The notes under the pieces were generated by a model. It searched no databases. It worked only from the letters and a program-made list of their open reading frames with translations, and was not told the DNA's origin. 64,000 bases of DNA from UBA7672 sp040398465 (GTDB taxonomy: Bacteria > Pseudomonadota > Alphaproteobacteria > Caulobacterales > Hyphomonadaceae): the NCBI GenBank assembly GCA_040398465.1, contig JBBAUA010000005.1, positions 41,067 through 105,066 on the forward strand. The letters run 5' to 3'. Of the stretch, positions 34,134 through 42,919 are shown piece after piece (the stretch's first letter is position 1; each line of letters starts with the position of its first letter). Position numbers and translations under genes: made by a program.

Positions 34134-34592
34134 ATGCCGATTATCGCATTGCAGGAGTTGCCGCCTCGTGGGCCGCTGCTGGGGCTGGACCCAGGGGCGA
34201 AATCCATCGGCGTCGCAGCGTGCGACCCCGGCCGCCTGATCGCGAGCCCGGTCGAGGTCATCCAGCGGGGCAAGAAGCTGGCCCCGTCACTTGACCGCCT
34301 GTTCGCGCTTTACGACCTGCGGCAGTGCGTCGGCCTCGTCATGGGTCTCCCGAAGAACATGGACGGCACGGAAGGCCCCCGCGCCCAGTCCGCCCGCTCG
34401 CTGGCCCAGAACATCCTGCAGCGGCGCGACATTCCTCTGGCACTGTGGGACGAGCGCCTGTCATCAGCCGGCGTCGAGCGCGCGCTTCTGGAGGCCGACG
34501 CCAGCCGCGCCCGCCGCGACGAGGTGATCGACAAGCTGGCAGCCGCCTGGATCCTGCAAGGCGCGATCGACCGGCAGCACAACGCAACATGA
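34134..34592 (+). CDS. ruvX: Putative Holliday junction resolvase RuvX/YqgF
   Basis: 152 aa. RNase H-like fold with LLGLDPGAKSIGVAACD (catalytic Asp), GLVMGLPKNMDGTEG, LALWDERLSSAGVERAL (second acidic) and RDEVIDKLAAAWIL (third). Roles in junction resolution and rRNA 5'-end maturation are known for the family. Its stop overlaps the next start (ATGA). Confidence 0.93.
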   Translation: MPIIALQELPPRGPLLGLDPGAKSIGVAACDPGRLIASPVEVIQRGKKLAPSLDRLFALYDLRQCVGLVMGLPKNMDGTEGPRAQSARSLAQNILQRRDIPLALWDERLSSAGVERALLEADASRARRDEVIDKLAAAWILQGAIDRQHNAT

Positions 34593-35506
34593 CCACGCTT
34601 ATGGTGGCGCTCGCGCCGGTCTTTCTGGCCATCCTCACCGGATGGGGCGCGCGCCTGACGAAGGTCGTTCCCGAATCCGCATGGCCGGGCGTCAATCGTC
34701 TTGCCTACATGGTCCTCGCGCCGGTGTTCATGTTCACCGAGATTGTCCGCGCGGATCTGTCGTTCGAGGATGCTTCTTTCGCTGCAGCCGGCGTTCTGTC
34801 CTTCATCGCGATGGGCGTCGTCGGCTTCGTGCTGAAACCTGTCGCGGGGTCCGGACCGACCTTCGCCAGCGCACATCAAGGCGCCGTACGCTGGAACACG
34901 TTCGTGATACTCGCGGCCGCCGCGGCTGTGTTCGGTGTGGAAGGCGCCGCCCTGGTCGCGCTGCTGATGGGACCGGGCATACCGGTGGTGAACATCATGA
35001 CGGTGACCGTTCATTCGCGCTGGGGCGAGGGGCAGAATCCGAGTTGGCGCGGCGTGATGCGGAGCCTCGCGACCAACCCGCTACTGATCGCCTGCGTGCT
35101 CGGGCTGGCGGTGAACCTGTCCGGCCTGCGGCTTCCGCCGCCTGCGATGGATTTTCTTGGTATTGTCGGACGCGGGGCGCTGGGCGTCACGTTGATGTGC
35201 GTCGGCGCGGGCCTCGACCTCAAGGCAATCTCGGCGCGCCCGGTCCTGATGGCCGCAGCAGTGGTCGTGAAGCTTGTGGTCGCGCCGCTGATTTTCGTCG
35301 GGATCGGTCTCGCGATGGGGTTGTCAGGCATGCACCTCGCCGTACTCGCGATCTGCGGCGCTGCGCCTTCGCCGCCAGCCGCCTATATCCTGACGCGCGA
35401 GATGGGCGGCGATCCGCGCTTCATGGCCGGGCACATTACCGCGACCACGCTGCTGTCCGCGGCGGCGATTCCCGCGGCGATCTGGTTTGCGGGACTGTTT
35501 GGTTAG
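34589..35506 (+). CDS. AEC-family transporter (auxin efflux carrier type)
   Basis: 305 aa, about ten membrane helices. N-terminus VALAPVFLAILTGWGARL and the half-way MGPGIPVVNIMTVTVHSRWG are typical of the AEC family, as is the C-terminal AICGAAPSPPAAYILTREM. Transports organic anions such as malate or related carboxylates. Coupled to ruvX by an ATGA overlap. Confidence 0.85.
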   Translation: MTTLMVALAPVFLAILTGWGARLTKVVPESAWPGVNRLAYMVLAPVFMFTEIVRADLSFEDASFAAAGVLSFIAMGVVGFVLKPVAGSGPTFASAHQGAVRWNTFVILAAAAAVFGVEGAALVALLMGPGIPVVNIMTVTVHSRWGEGQNPSWRGVMRSLATNPLLIACVLGLAVNLSGLRLPPPAMDFLGIVGRGALGVTLMCVGAGLDLKAISARPVLMAAAVVVKLVVAPLIFVGIGLAMGLSGMHLAVLAICGAAPSPPAAYILTREMGGDPRFMAGHITATTLLSAAAIPAAIWFAGLFG

Positions 35507-35584
35507 CGATTTGCTGGGCTTTTGACCCCCGCTTGCCGACTCCGCCCTGCCTCGCTATGACCCCCCAAATCGCGGGCAATCATC

Positions 35585-36541
35585 ATGGCGGACTACGCCT
35601 TCCCCCATCGGCACCTTCTGGGTATCGAGGGCCTGAACCGGCTCGAAATCGAGACATTGCTGGAGCTGGGCGACAGGTATGTCGAGCTCAACCGCAGGCG
35701 CGTTAAACACGCCGACGTGCTGGCAGGCCGCACGCTGGTCAACCTGTTCTTCGAGAACTCCACACGCACACAGGGATCGTTCGAGATCGCCGGCCGCCGC
35801 CTGGGCGCGGACGTGGTCACCATGCCCATCGCCACATCATCCGTGAAGAAGGGCGAGACCCTGATCGACACGGCGATGACGCTCAACGCCATGCGGCCCG
35901 ATTTGCTGGTCATCCGCCACGGCTCATCCGGCGCGGTGAAACTGCTGTCGCGGAAAGTCGACTGCGCGGTCATCAACGCCGGCGACGGCACGCACGAACA
36001 TCCGACACAGGCGCTGCTCGATGCACTCACCATCCGACGCCGCGTTGGCGACATTGGCGGCATGCGCATCGCGATCTGCGGCGACATTCTGCACAGCCGC
36101 GTCGCGCGCTCGAACGTGGCCTGCCTGAACATTCTCGGCGCCGAGGTTCGTCTCATCGCCCCGCGCACGCTCACGCCGCCCGGCGCGGCCGAGTGGGGCG
36201 CGGAAGTCTTCACCGACATGCGCAAGGGCCTCAAGGGCTGCGACGTCGTGATGATGCTCAGGCTGCAGCAGGAGCGCATGGATGGCGCCTATCTGCCTTC
36301 CGCCCGCGAATACTTCCACTTCTGGGGGCTCGACGAGGACAAGCTCAGCCACGCAACGCCGGGCGCCTTCATCATGCACCCCGGGCCGATGAATCGCGGC
36401 GTCGAAATCGAGAGCGGCATCGCCGACCACAAGACGCGCTCACTGATCACCGAACAGGTGGAGATGGGTGTCGCGATCCGCATGGCTGTGCTCGAGACGC
36501 TCGCGCGCAACGCCCCCGACATTGGAGCAAAGAACCAATGA
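35585..36541 (+). CDS. pyrB: Aspartate carbamoyltransferase catalytic subunit
   Basis: 318 aa. Carbamoyl-phosphate motif FFENSTRTQGSFEIAGRRLG (STRTQ in place of the common STRTR), SSVKKGETLIDTAMTL with the mobile Lys, HPTQALLDALTI, and MHPGPMNRGVEIE. It makes carbamoyl-aspartate in pyrimidine synthesis. The stop overlaps pyrC (ATGA). No pyrI regulatory subunit is seen; the adjacent PyrC-like protein probably takes a structural role. Confidence 0.95.
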   Translation: MADYAFPHRHLLGIEGLNRLEIETLLELGDRYVELNRRRVKHADVLAGRTLVNLFFENSTRTQGSFEIAGRRLGADVVTMPIATSSVKKGETLIDTAMTLNAMRPDLLVIRHGSSGAVKLLSRKVDCAVINAGDGTHEHPTQALLDALTIRRRVGDIGGMRIAICGDILHSRVARSNVACLNILGAEVRLIAPRTLTPPGAAEWGAEVFTDMRKGLKGCDVVMMLRLQQERMDGAYLPSAREYFHFWGLDEDKLSHATPGAFIMHPGPMNRGVEIESGIADHKTRSLITEQVEMGVAIRMAVLETLARNAPDIGAKNQ

Positions 36542-37824
36542 GCGGACGCACAGTCATCTACAATGCACGCGTGATCGACCCCGCCTCGGGGCGCGACGAA
36601 AAGGGCGGCCTGCTGATCGAAAATGGCGTCATCGCCGATGTCGGCGCTGGGATCGCGAAGACCACGGCGGGCGACGTCAAGATCGACGCCAAGGGCAAGG
36701 TGCTGACGCCGGGCCTGATCGACCTGCGCGTCAAGACCGGCGAGCCGGGGGCCGAAAACAAGGAAACTCTGGCGACTGCAGGCGACGCAGCGGCGGCCGG
36801 CGGCGTCACGACATTCGTCGTCATGCCCGATACAGACCCGGTAATCGACAGCGTCGCCCTGGTCGACTTCATCACCCGCCGCGCCGAGAGCGTGGCGAAG
36901 GTGAAAGTCCTGCCGACAGGCGGACTGACCATCGGCCTCGACGGCCTGAAGATGGCCGAGATCGGCCTGATCCGCGAAGCCGGCGCCGCCTTCTTCACCA
37001 ATGGCGACAAGCCCGTCGAGGACGCAGGAGTGCTTCGGCGCGCGATGAGCTATGCGGCAAGCTTCGATGCGCTCGTCGCGTCTCGACCTGATACGCCCGC
37101 TCTATCTAAGAACACGGTGATGACCGCTGGCGCCTTCGCCGCGCGGCTTGGCCTGCGCGGGACGCCACTGGAGGCGGAATGGATCGCGCTCGAGCGCGAC
37201 CTGATGCTGGCCGAGACGACGGGCGTGCGTCTGCTGGCGGATTGCATCTCGACTGCGCGCTCGCTGGCGGCTGTCGAACGCGCCCGCGCGGCAGGCGTGA
37301 AAGTCGCCTGCTCGGTTGCCAGCTACTCGCTGTTCTTCAACGAGCTCGATGTCGGCGACTATCTCACCTACTGCAAGGTCCAGCCGCCCTTCCGCGGCGA
37401 GGCCGATCGCATGGCGCTGATCGATGGCCTCAGGCGCGGCGCGATCGATGCGGTGGTCTCGGCGCACGATCCGCAACCGACTGAAGACAAGCGCCTGCCG
37501 ATCGCGGACGCTGCCTACGGCGCCGTTGGCCTTGAGACACTGCTGCCAGCGCTGCTCAGCATCGCCTTGCGCGAGGAAATCCCACTGGCCGTCGCGCTGA
37601 AGCCCGTGACCAGCGGCCCGGCCGACCTGCTCGGCCTGCCGCAAGGCCGCTTGGCCAAGGGCGCGCCGGCTGATCTCGTCCTGTTTGATCCCGCCGCGCC
37701 ATGGGCCTGCGACCGGGACGACCTCTCCTCACGCTCCAAGAACTCGCCGTTCGACGGGCGCAAGTTAGAAGGCAAGGTCTTGCGCACCTGGGTGAATGGC
37801 GCGACCGTATTCGAGCGCGGCTGA
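36538..37824 (+). CDS. Dihydroorotase-like protein, probably non-catalytic (PyrC')
   Basis: 428 aa, ATG overlapping the pyrB stop. Overall it aligns with dihydroorotase, including LTPGLIDLRVKTGEPGAEN, FVVMPDTDPVIDS and VQPPFRGEADRMALIDGL. The zinc ligands are lost: the usual HxH after PGLIDL is RVK, the later HVST-type His is ADCIST, the TPHH block reads SVASYSL, and TDHAPH reads SAHDPQ. This matches non-catalytic PyrC' partners that assemble with PyrB in several bacteria. A catalytic PyrC should exist elsewhere in the genome. Confidence 0.85.
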   Translation: MSGRTVIYNARVIDPASGRDEKGGLLIENGVIADVGAGIAKTTAGDVKIDAKGKVLTPGLIDLRVKTGEPGAENKETLATAGDAAAAGGVTTFVVMPDTDPVIDSVALVDFITRRAESVAKVKVLPTGGLTIGLDGLKMAEIGLIREAGAAFFTNGDKPVEDAGVLRRAMSYAASFDALVASRPDTPALSKNTVMTAGAFAARLGLRGTPLEAEWIALERDLMLAETTGVRLLADCISTARSLAAVERARAAGVKVACSVASYSLFFNELDVGDYLTYCKVQPPFRGEADRMALIDGLRRGAIDAVVSAHDPQPTEDKRLPIADAAYGAVGLETLLPALLSIALREEIPLAVALKPVTSGPADLLGLPQGRLAKGAPADLVLFDPAAPWACDRDDLSSRSKNSPFDGRKLEGKVLRTWVNGATVFERG

Positions 37825-37833
37825 GGACATCGC

Positions 37834-38505
37834 ATGACCGATCCGGGCTCGATTGCTTACTTTGCTGCGGCTGTGTGCGGCTATCTGCTTGGCTCGATCC
37901 CGTTCGGCCTCGTCATCACCAAGATGGCGGGCCTGGGCGACATTCGCGCAATTGGCTCTGGCAATATCGGCGCGACCAACGTGCTGCGAACCGGACGCAA
38001 GGATCTCGCCGCTGCGACGCTGCTGCTCGATGCAGGCAAGGCGGGGCTGGCCTTCTGGCTGTGCGTGTGGGGCGTCATTGCATACGGCGCAAACACCGGT
38101 GCGACCTTCTATCCCGGCTCGATCCAGTCAGTCGGCCTGATCGGCGGCGCGTTCGCCTTCGTTGGTCACTGCTATCCGGTATGGCTCAAGTTCAAGGGCG
38201 GCAAGGGCGTCGCCACCTATGTCGGCCTGCTGCTTGCCGGCATGTGGCAGGTCGGGCTGGCTTTCTGCGCGATCTGGCTGATCACGGCTGCGCTCTTCCG
38301 CATATCGTCTTTCGCAGCACTTGTGGCGACAGCGGCAGCGCCAGTGATCGCATACTTCCTCGATCCGCTGAGTGACGGCTGGATCGTGACGGGGGCGCTG
38401 GCATTGCTGATCTACTGGCGGCATCGCGCCAACATCCAGCGCATACTCGCTGGGACAGAGCCAAAGATCGGCAAGAAGAAAGATGCCCCGCCTGCGGAGA
38501 CCTGA
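37834..38505 (+). CDS. plsY: Glycerol-3-phosphate acyltransferase PlsY
   Basis: 223 aa, about six hydrophobic segments. Family motifs GYLLGSIPFGLVITKMAG, GDIRAIGSGNIGATNVLR, DAGKAGLAF and VGHCYPVWLKFKGGKGVATYVG are all present. It transfers acyl groups from acyl phosphate to glycerol-3-phosphate, the first step of phospholipid synthesis. It lies 9 bases after the PyrC-like gene, and this order is shared with other alphaproteobacteria. Confidence 0.94.
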   Translation: MTDPGSIAYFAAAVCGYLLGSIPFGLVITKMAGLGDIRAIGSGNIGATNVLRTGRKDLAAATLLLDAGKAGLAFWLCVWGVIAYGANTGATFYPGSIQSVGLIGGAFAFVGHCYPVWLKFKGGKGVATYVGLLLAGMWQVGLAFCAIWLITAALFRISSFAALVATAAAPVIAYFLDPLSDGWIVTGALALLIYWRHRANIQRILAGTEPKIGKKKDAPPAET

Positions 38506-38508
38506 GGC

Positions 38509-39462
38509 TCAGCGCGCGTTGTTGCGGCAATAGTTGAGCGCGCCGACGAGATACTGGAAATCGGTCCACGGTTTCAGCCACGCTTCCGACGCAACGTGCA
38601 AGCGCGCGCCCTGGGCTTTGATCCATGCGACGCCCGCCTTCCGCATCAGCCAGACCGGCATGCCCTTGATGCGCCTGCCACCCGCAGGGATCGACGCCCC
38701 AAGAATGTTCGCACTATCGCGCTGTGACAGGAACGCCCATGATTCACCAAGCGCCCGGTAATAGTCCGCGACATAGCCAAGCCCGAGCCGCTTCTCCGGG
38801 ATGATGTGCTTCACCCGAGCGCCAGGCACCCAATAGCCCTTGTGGCCCTCAAGCAGCGCGACAACGACAGCCGTCTCCTCGCCCAGCCGCTTGTACATTG
38901 GCCCAACGCCAAGCTCTGGATCGTAAAGCGTTTCGGCCTGCTCCTTCCGGCGAACCGCGAAGTTGGCGCCGAAGGGCAGACGCTGGTCTGCAGACGAAAG
39001 TTCGATCTCCTCCGCACCAAAATCCCGCGCCGCATAGATATTGCCCAGCCAGCTCCGGTTGCTGAACCACCATTGTGGCGGCTCGCGCTCGAACACCGGC
39101 TCGATTGCGCCGCCGAACACGGTCGCTTCCGGATGCCGCGCGAACGCCTCGGCATAGGCGGCGATCCAGTTCGGATCGATGATCACGTCGTCATCGGTCC
39201 AGCAGATGTGGTCGCCGCGCGCGGCGGCCACGCCGCAATTGCGGGCGTTCGACAAGCCCGGCGTTGTCTCGACGACGCGCCTGATCGGCAGTCGTCCCTC
39301 GAAATCGGCGACGACATCGGCTGTGTGGTCCGTACTGCCATTATCGACAAGCACGAACTCCCACGCGAGCCCGTCCGGAATACGCATGCGCGTCGCGCTC
39401 TCGAGCGTGCTTCGCAGCTGCTCAGCGCGGTTGCGCGTGCAAAGAACGACGGAGATCTGCAT
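38509..39462 (-). CDS. Glycosyltransferase family 2
   Basis: 317 aa from ATG 39462 (MQISVVLCTRNRAEQL); a GTG four codons earlier is the alternative. GT-A fold: FVLVDNGSTDHTADVV, PGLSNARNCGVAAARGDHICWTD with the DDD metal motif (TDDDVIID), and FGANFAVRR. The C-terminus has hydrophobic patches and a KHIIPEKRLG block near the acceptor side. Probably adds a sugar to a surface polysaccharide or glycolipid. It lies on the opposite strand between plsY and the dprA remnant, so it interrupts an otherwise co-directional block. Confidence 0.85.
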   Translation of the reverse strand: MQISVVLCTRNRAEQLRSTLESATRMRIPDGLAWEFVLVDNGSTDHTADVVADFEGRLPIRRVVETTPGLSNARNCGVAAARGDHICWTDDDVIIDPNWIAAYAEAFARHPEATVFGGAIEPVFEREPPQWWFSNRSWLGNIYAARDFGAEEIELSSADQRLPFGANFAVRRKEQAETLYDPELGVGPMYKRLGEETAVVVALLEGHKGYWVPGARVKHIIPEKRLGLGYVADYYRALGESWAFLSQRDSANILGASIPAGGRRIKGMPVWLMRKAGVAWIKAQGARLHVASEAWLKPWTDFQYLVGALNYCRNNAR

Positions 39463-39595
39463 CGCCTGGCTCACGAGGCGTTGCGCCTCATCCTTGGATT
39501 AACCCAGCAGCTTCCGTGCCATCGCACCCGCCATTAAGGATGATCTGGGCATGCCGCGCGCGATGCGTTCGGAATTCGCGTGGGAGGGGACGGGT

Positions 39596-40079
39596 ATGCC
39601 GCAGGCGCGACGCCGCACACTGACGGGCGCCGAACGCGCCGACTGGCTGAGACTTTCCCGCACGCGCGCGATCGGGCCGATCACCTTCTTCCACCTGCTG
39701 GACCGTTATGGCGCAGCCGCCGACGTTCTGGCCGACCTGCCCACACTCGCGAAAAAGGCAGGCGAAGAGGTTGAGATCAAGGAAGCAGGGCGCAGCGCTT
39801 ATCGAAAGTGCGGAAGACGTGCTGCAGGCCATGCAGGGCATTTCCGCCCCCAGCTTCGACGAACCGTTCGCCGATCGCTTCAGTCCGCGCGACGCAGATG
39901 TGCCGCCATCACTGCTCCGCGCCGTCCGCGAAGCGCTCTCGCCGACGCCCGTCCGCGTCGACGAAATCGAGCGCGCGGTGGATGCGCCACACCGTCTGGT
40001 GCTGGCGGCGCTCGCAGAGCTGGAGCTAGCCGGCGAGGCCGTGACCCATGTCTACGGAACAGCCTCAAGGGCCGTCTGA
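39596..40079 (+). pseudogene. dprA: dprA remnant with a large internal deletion and frameshift
   Basis: The first part reads RTLTGAERADWLRLSRTRA then IGPITFFHLLDRYGAAADVL, the N-terminal SAM-like domain of DprA. Near 39775-39790 the similarity jumps, in another frame, to KQGAALIESAEDVLQAM and then LSPTPVRVDEIERAVDAPH, the end of the Rossmann fold and the C-terminal winged helix. The DNA-binding Rossmann core (roughly 200 residues) is missing. Intact DprA is about 360-380 aa; only about 160 codons remain. DprA loads RecA onto incoming single-stranded DNA in transformation, so this copy should be non-functional. Position before topA matches the normal alphaproteobacterial order. Confidence 0.85.
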
Positions 40080-40108
40080 CGCCCTGATCTTCACACCCTG
40101 CAAATTAT

Positions 40109-40146
40109 CTCCCCCTACGGGGGAGGCCCGGACCGTCATGGTCCGG
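40109..40146. repeat. Double-hairpin palindromic repeat before topA
   Basis: Two adjacent perfect hairpins: CTCCCCC/GGGGGAG around TAC (40109-40125), and CCGGACC/GGTCCGG around GTCAT (40128-40146). It lies in the 143 bases between the dprA remnant and topA. No T run follows, so it is more like a dispersed repeat than a standard terminator. The first hairpin resembles the element embedded in the dikinase-like gene at 2871-2925. Confidence 0.6.
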
Positions 40147-40222
40147 CGAATTGACATTCACGGCGTCGGCCCCCACTTTCCGCCGCATCCTCCCCACAAA
40201 TGCATTGAAAACACGAGGAAAA

Positions 40223-42919
40223 ATGCAGGTCGTCGTCGTCGAGTCGCCTGGAAAGGTCAAATCCATCAACAAGTACCTGGGCCCCGGGTACAAGGTGATG
40301 GCGTCGTACGGCCACATCCGGGACCTGCCCTCGAAAGACGGTTCCGTGAAGCCCGACGAGGACTTCGCGATGACGTGGGACATCGACGGAAAATCGGTCA
40401 AGCACGTCAAGGAAATCGTCGATGCAATGCGCGACGCCGACGGCCTGATCCTCGCAACCGACCCTGATCGCGAGGGCGAGGCGATCTCGTGGCACGTGCT
40501 CGAGGCGCTCAACAACCGCAAGGTGCTGAAGGGCAAGACGATCCAGCGGGTGACGTTCAACGCGATCACCAAGCAGGCGGTGACGGAAGCGATCCAGAAT
40601 CCGCGCCAGATCGACCAGCAGCTGGTGGACGCGTATCTGGCCCGCCGCGCGCTCGACTATCTCGTGGGCTTCTCGCTGTCTCCCGTGCTGTGGCGCAAGC
40701 TCCCCGGCTCGCGCTCGGCCGGCCGTGTGCAGTCGGTGGCGCTGCGCATCGTCGTCGATCGCGAGATCGAGATCGAGAAATTCATCACGCAGGAATACTG
40801 GAACGTTGCCGCGCGTCTTTCGGTCAACGGATCGGAATTCGAAGCGCGGCTGACGGAACTCGACGGACAGAAGCTGACGAAATTCTCGCTGCCGAATGCG
40901 GAGAGCGCCGCACGCGCCCTCGCCGCTGTTCAGGCCGGCAGCTACAAGGTCGCTTCGGTCGAGGCCAAGCCGCATCGCCGCAATCCGCCGCCGCCTTTCA
41001 CGACATCGACGCTGCAACAGGAAGCCGCCCGCAAGCTCGGCTTCTCCGCCTCGCGCACGATGCAGGTCGCACAGCGCCTCTATGAAGGCGTCGCAATCGG
41101 CGGAGAGAACACCGGCCTGATCACCTACATGCGTACTGACGGTGTGCAGATGGCGGAAGAAGCCTATGCCGCCGCGCGCTCCGCCATTGGCCGCAACTAC
41201 GGCAAGGATTACCTGCCTGACGGCCCGCGCCGCTACACCTCGAAAGCCAAGAACGCGCAGGAAGCCCACGAAGCCGTGCGCCCCACCGACTTCGACCGCA
41301 AGCCCGGTCAGGTCTCGATGGAGCCCGACATGGCGCGGCTCTACGAACTGATCTGGAAACGCGCTGTCGCATCCCAGATGGAAGCGGCGCAGATCGAGCG
41401 CACAACCGTCGAAATCCCGTCCACCAGTGGCCGCGCCACGCTGCGCGCCACGGGACAGGTGATCAAGTTCGACGGCTTCCTGACGCTGTATCAGGAAGGC
41501 AAGGACGAGAGCGACGAGGATGATGGCGGCCGTCTGCCCGTCATCAACCAGGGCGACACGCCAAAGCTGGTCGAGGCCGTGCACACGCAGCACTTCACCG
41601 AGCCGCCGCCCCGTTATTCGGAAGCCTCTCTCGTCAAGCGTCTCGAGGAACTCGGCATCGGCCGCCCGTCCACCTACGCCTCGACCCTGTCGACGTTGAT
41701 CGACCGTGACTATGTGCGGCTGGAGCAGAAGCGCTTCATCCCGGAAGACAAGGGGCGACTGGTCACCATCTTCCTGGAGAAATTCTTCTCCCGCTACGTG
41801 GAGTACGATTTTACCGCCTCGCTAGAGGAAAAGCTCGACCTGGTGTCCGACGGCAAGCTTGCCTGGAAAGACCTGCTTCGCGATTTCTGGACAGATTTCT
41901 CGGCCGCGATCGGCGCGACAACCGAGCTGCGCGTCTCGAACGTGATCGATGCGATCAACGACGTGCTCGGCTCATACCTCTTTCCGCCCCGCAACGATGC
42001 GGACGGCAATGCCGTCGAACCGCGCCAGTGCCCGACCTGCGGCACCGGCCAGCTGTCGCTGAAGCTCGGCAAGTTCGGCGCCTTCGTCGGTTGCTCGAAC
42101 TATCCCGAATGCCGCTTCACCCGTCCCTTCGGTGGAGACCCGAACCAGCAGAGCGACATTCCCTCTGACGGCAAGGTCCTCGGCAATAATGAGGAAGGTA
42201 TCCCCGTCCTACTCAAGTCCGGACGCTTCGGCGTCTATGTGCAGCTGGGTCCCGATCCGATCGAGAAGGGCGAGAAGCCACGCCGCTCGTCAATTCCCAA
42301 CGGCTGGTCCGTATCCGAACTCAACCTGGAACAGGCGCTCAAGCTGCTCTCGCTGCCGCGCGAAGTGGGCAAGCACCCCGAGGACGGCGAGCCGATCGTC
42401 GCCAATCTCGGTCGCTACGGCCCCTACGTGCAGCACATCAAGACCTACGCCAACGTGCCGGATGTCAGCGAACTGTTCGAGATAGGTCTCAACCGCGCCG
42501 TCACGCTGATCGCGGAAAAACGCGCCGGCAAGGGCGCTGGACGAGGCCGCGGCGCGGCCATCGCCCCGCTCAAGGAACTCGGCAATCACCCCGATGGCGA
42601 GCCCATCAACCTTTTCAACGGCCGTTACGGCCCCTATCTGAAGCACGGGACGATCAACGCGAACATCCCGCGCGGCGCAGACCCGGTCTCGATCACGCTT
42701 GAACAAGCCATCGAACTGGTCGACGCCCGCGCAGCCGCAGCCCCTTCGACCAAGATGAAGGGCAAGAAGCCCGCGAAGAAGGCCGCGGCCAAGGCGCCAG
42801 CCAAGAAGGCTGCCGCAAAACCCACTGGAGAAACGAAATCAACGACGACCAGGAAGCCCGCGGCCAAAAAGGCCCCGGCAAAAGCAAAAAGCGCGAAGGC
42901 GACAAAAGCGGAAGCATGA
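40223..42919 (+). CDS. topA: DNA topoisomerase I
   Basis: 898 aa from ATG 40223 with a GAGGA ribosome site. Toprim domain: VVVESPGKVKSINKYLG and ILATDPDREGEAISWHV. The active-site Tyr is in GLITYMRTDGVQMA. One C4 zinc finger is visible (CPTCGTG then CSNYPECRF), then several topo C-terminal repeats (GRYGPYVQH, GRYGPYLKH) and a Lys/Ala-rich tail, common in GC-rich lineages. It relaxes negative supercoils. Its stop overlaps rnr (ATGA). Confidence 0.97.
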   Translation: MQVVVVESPGKVKSINKYLGPGYKVMASYGHIRDLPSKDGSVKPDEDFAMTWDIDGKSVKHVKEIVDAMRDADGLILATDPDREGEAISWHVLEALNNRKVLKGKTIQRVTFNAITKQAVTEAIQNPRQIDQQLVDAYLARRALDYLVGFSLSPVLWRKLPGSRSAGRVQSVALRIVVDREIEIEKFITQEYWNVAARLSVNGSEFEARLTELDGQKLTKFSLPNAESAARALAAVQAGSYKVASVEAKPHRRNPPPPFTTSTLQQEAARKLGFSASRTMQVAQRLYEGVAIGGENTGLITYMRTDGVQMAEEAYAAARSAIGRNYGKDYLPDGPRRYTSKAKNAQEAHEAVRPTDFDRKPGQVSMEPDMARLYELIWKRAVASQMEAAQIERTTVEIPSTSGRATLRATGQVIKFDGFLTLYQEGKDESDEDDGGRLPVINQGDTPKLVEAVHTQHFTEPPPRYSEASLVKRLEELGIGRPSTYASTLSTLIDRDYVRLEQKRFIPEDKGRLVTIFLEKFFSRYVEYDFTASLEEKLDLVSDGKLAWKDLLRDFWTDFSAAIGATTELRVSNVIDAINDVLGSYLFPPRNDADGNAVEPRQCPTCGTGQLSLKLGKFGAFVGCSNYPECRFTRPFGGDPNQQSDIPSDGKVLGNNEEGIPVLLKSGRFGVYVQLGPDPIEKGEKPRRSSIPNGWSVSELNLEQALKLLSLPREVGKHPEDGEPIVANLGRYGPYVQHIKTYANVPDVSELFEIGLNRAVTLIAEKRAGKGAGRGRGAAIAPLKELGNHPDGEPINLFNGRYGPYLKHGTINANIPRGADPVSITLEQAIELVDARAAAAPSTKMKGKKPAKKAAAKAPAKKAAAKPTGETKSTTTRKPAAKKAPAKAKSAKATKAEA

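Noticed and set aside
39551..40087. A single 178-codon ORF across the dprA remnant taken as one novel protein
   Set aside because: Only its first part resembles DprA; after about residue 80 it is out of frame with the conserved C-terminal part, so it is better explained as a frameshifted remnant.
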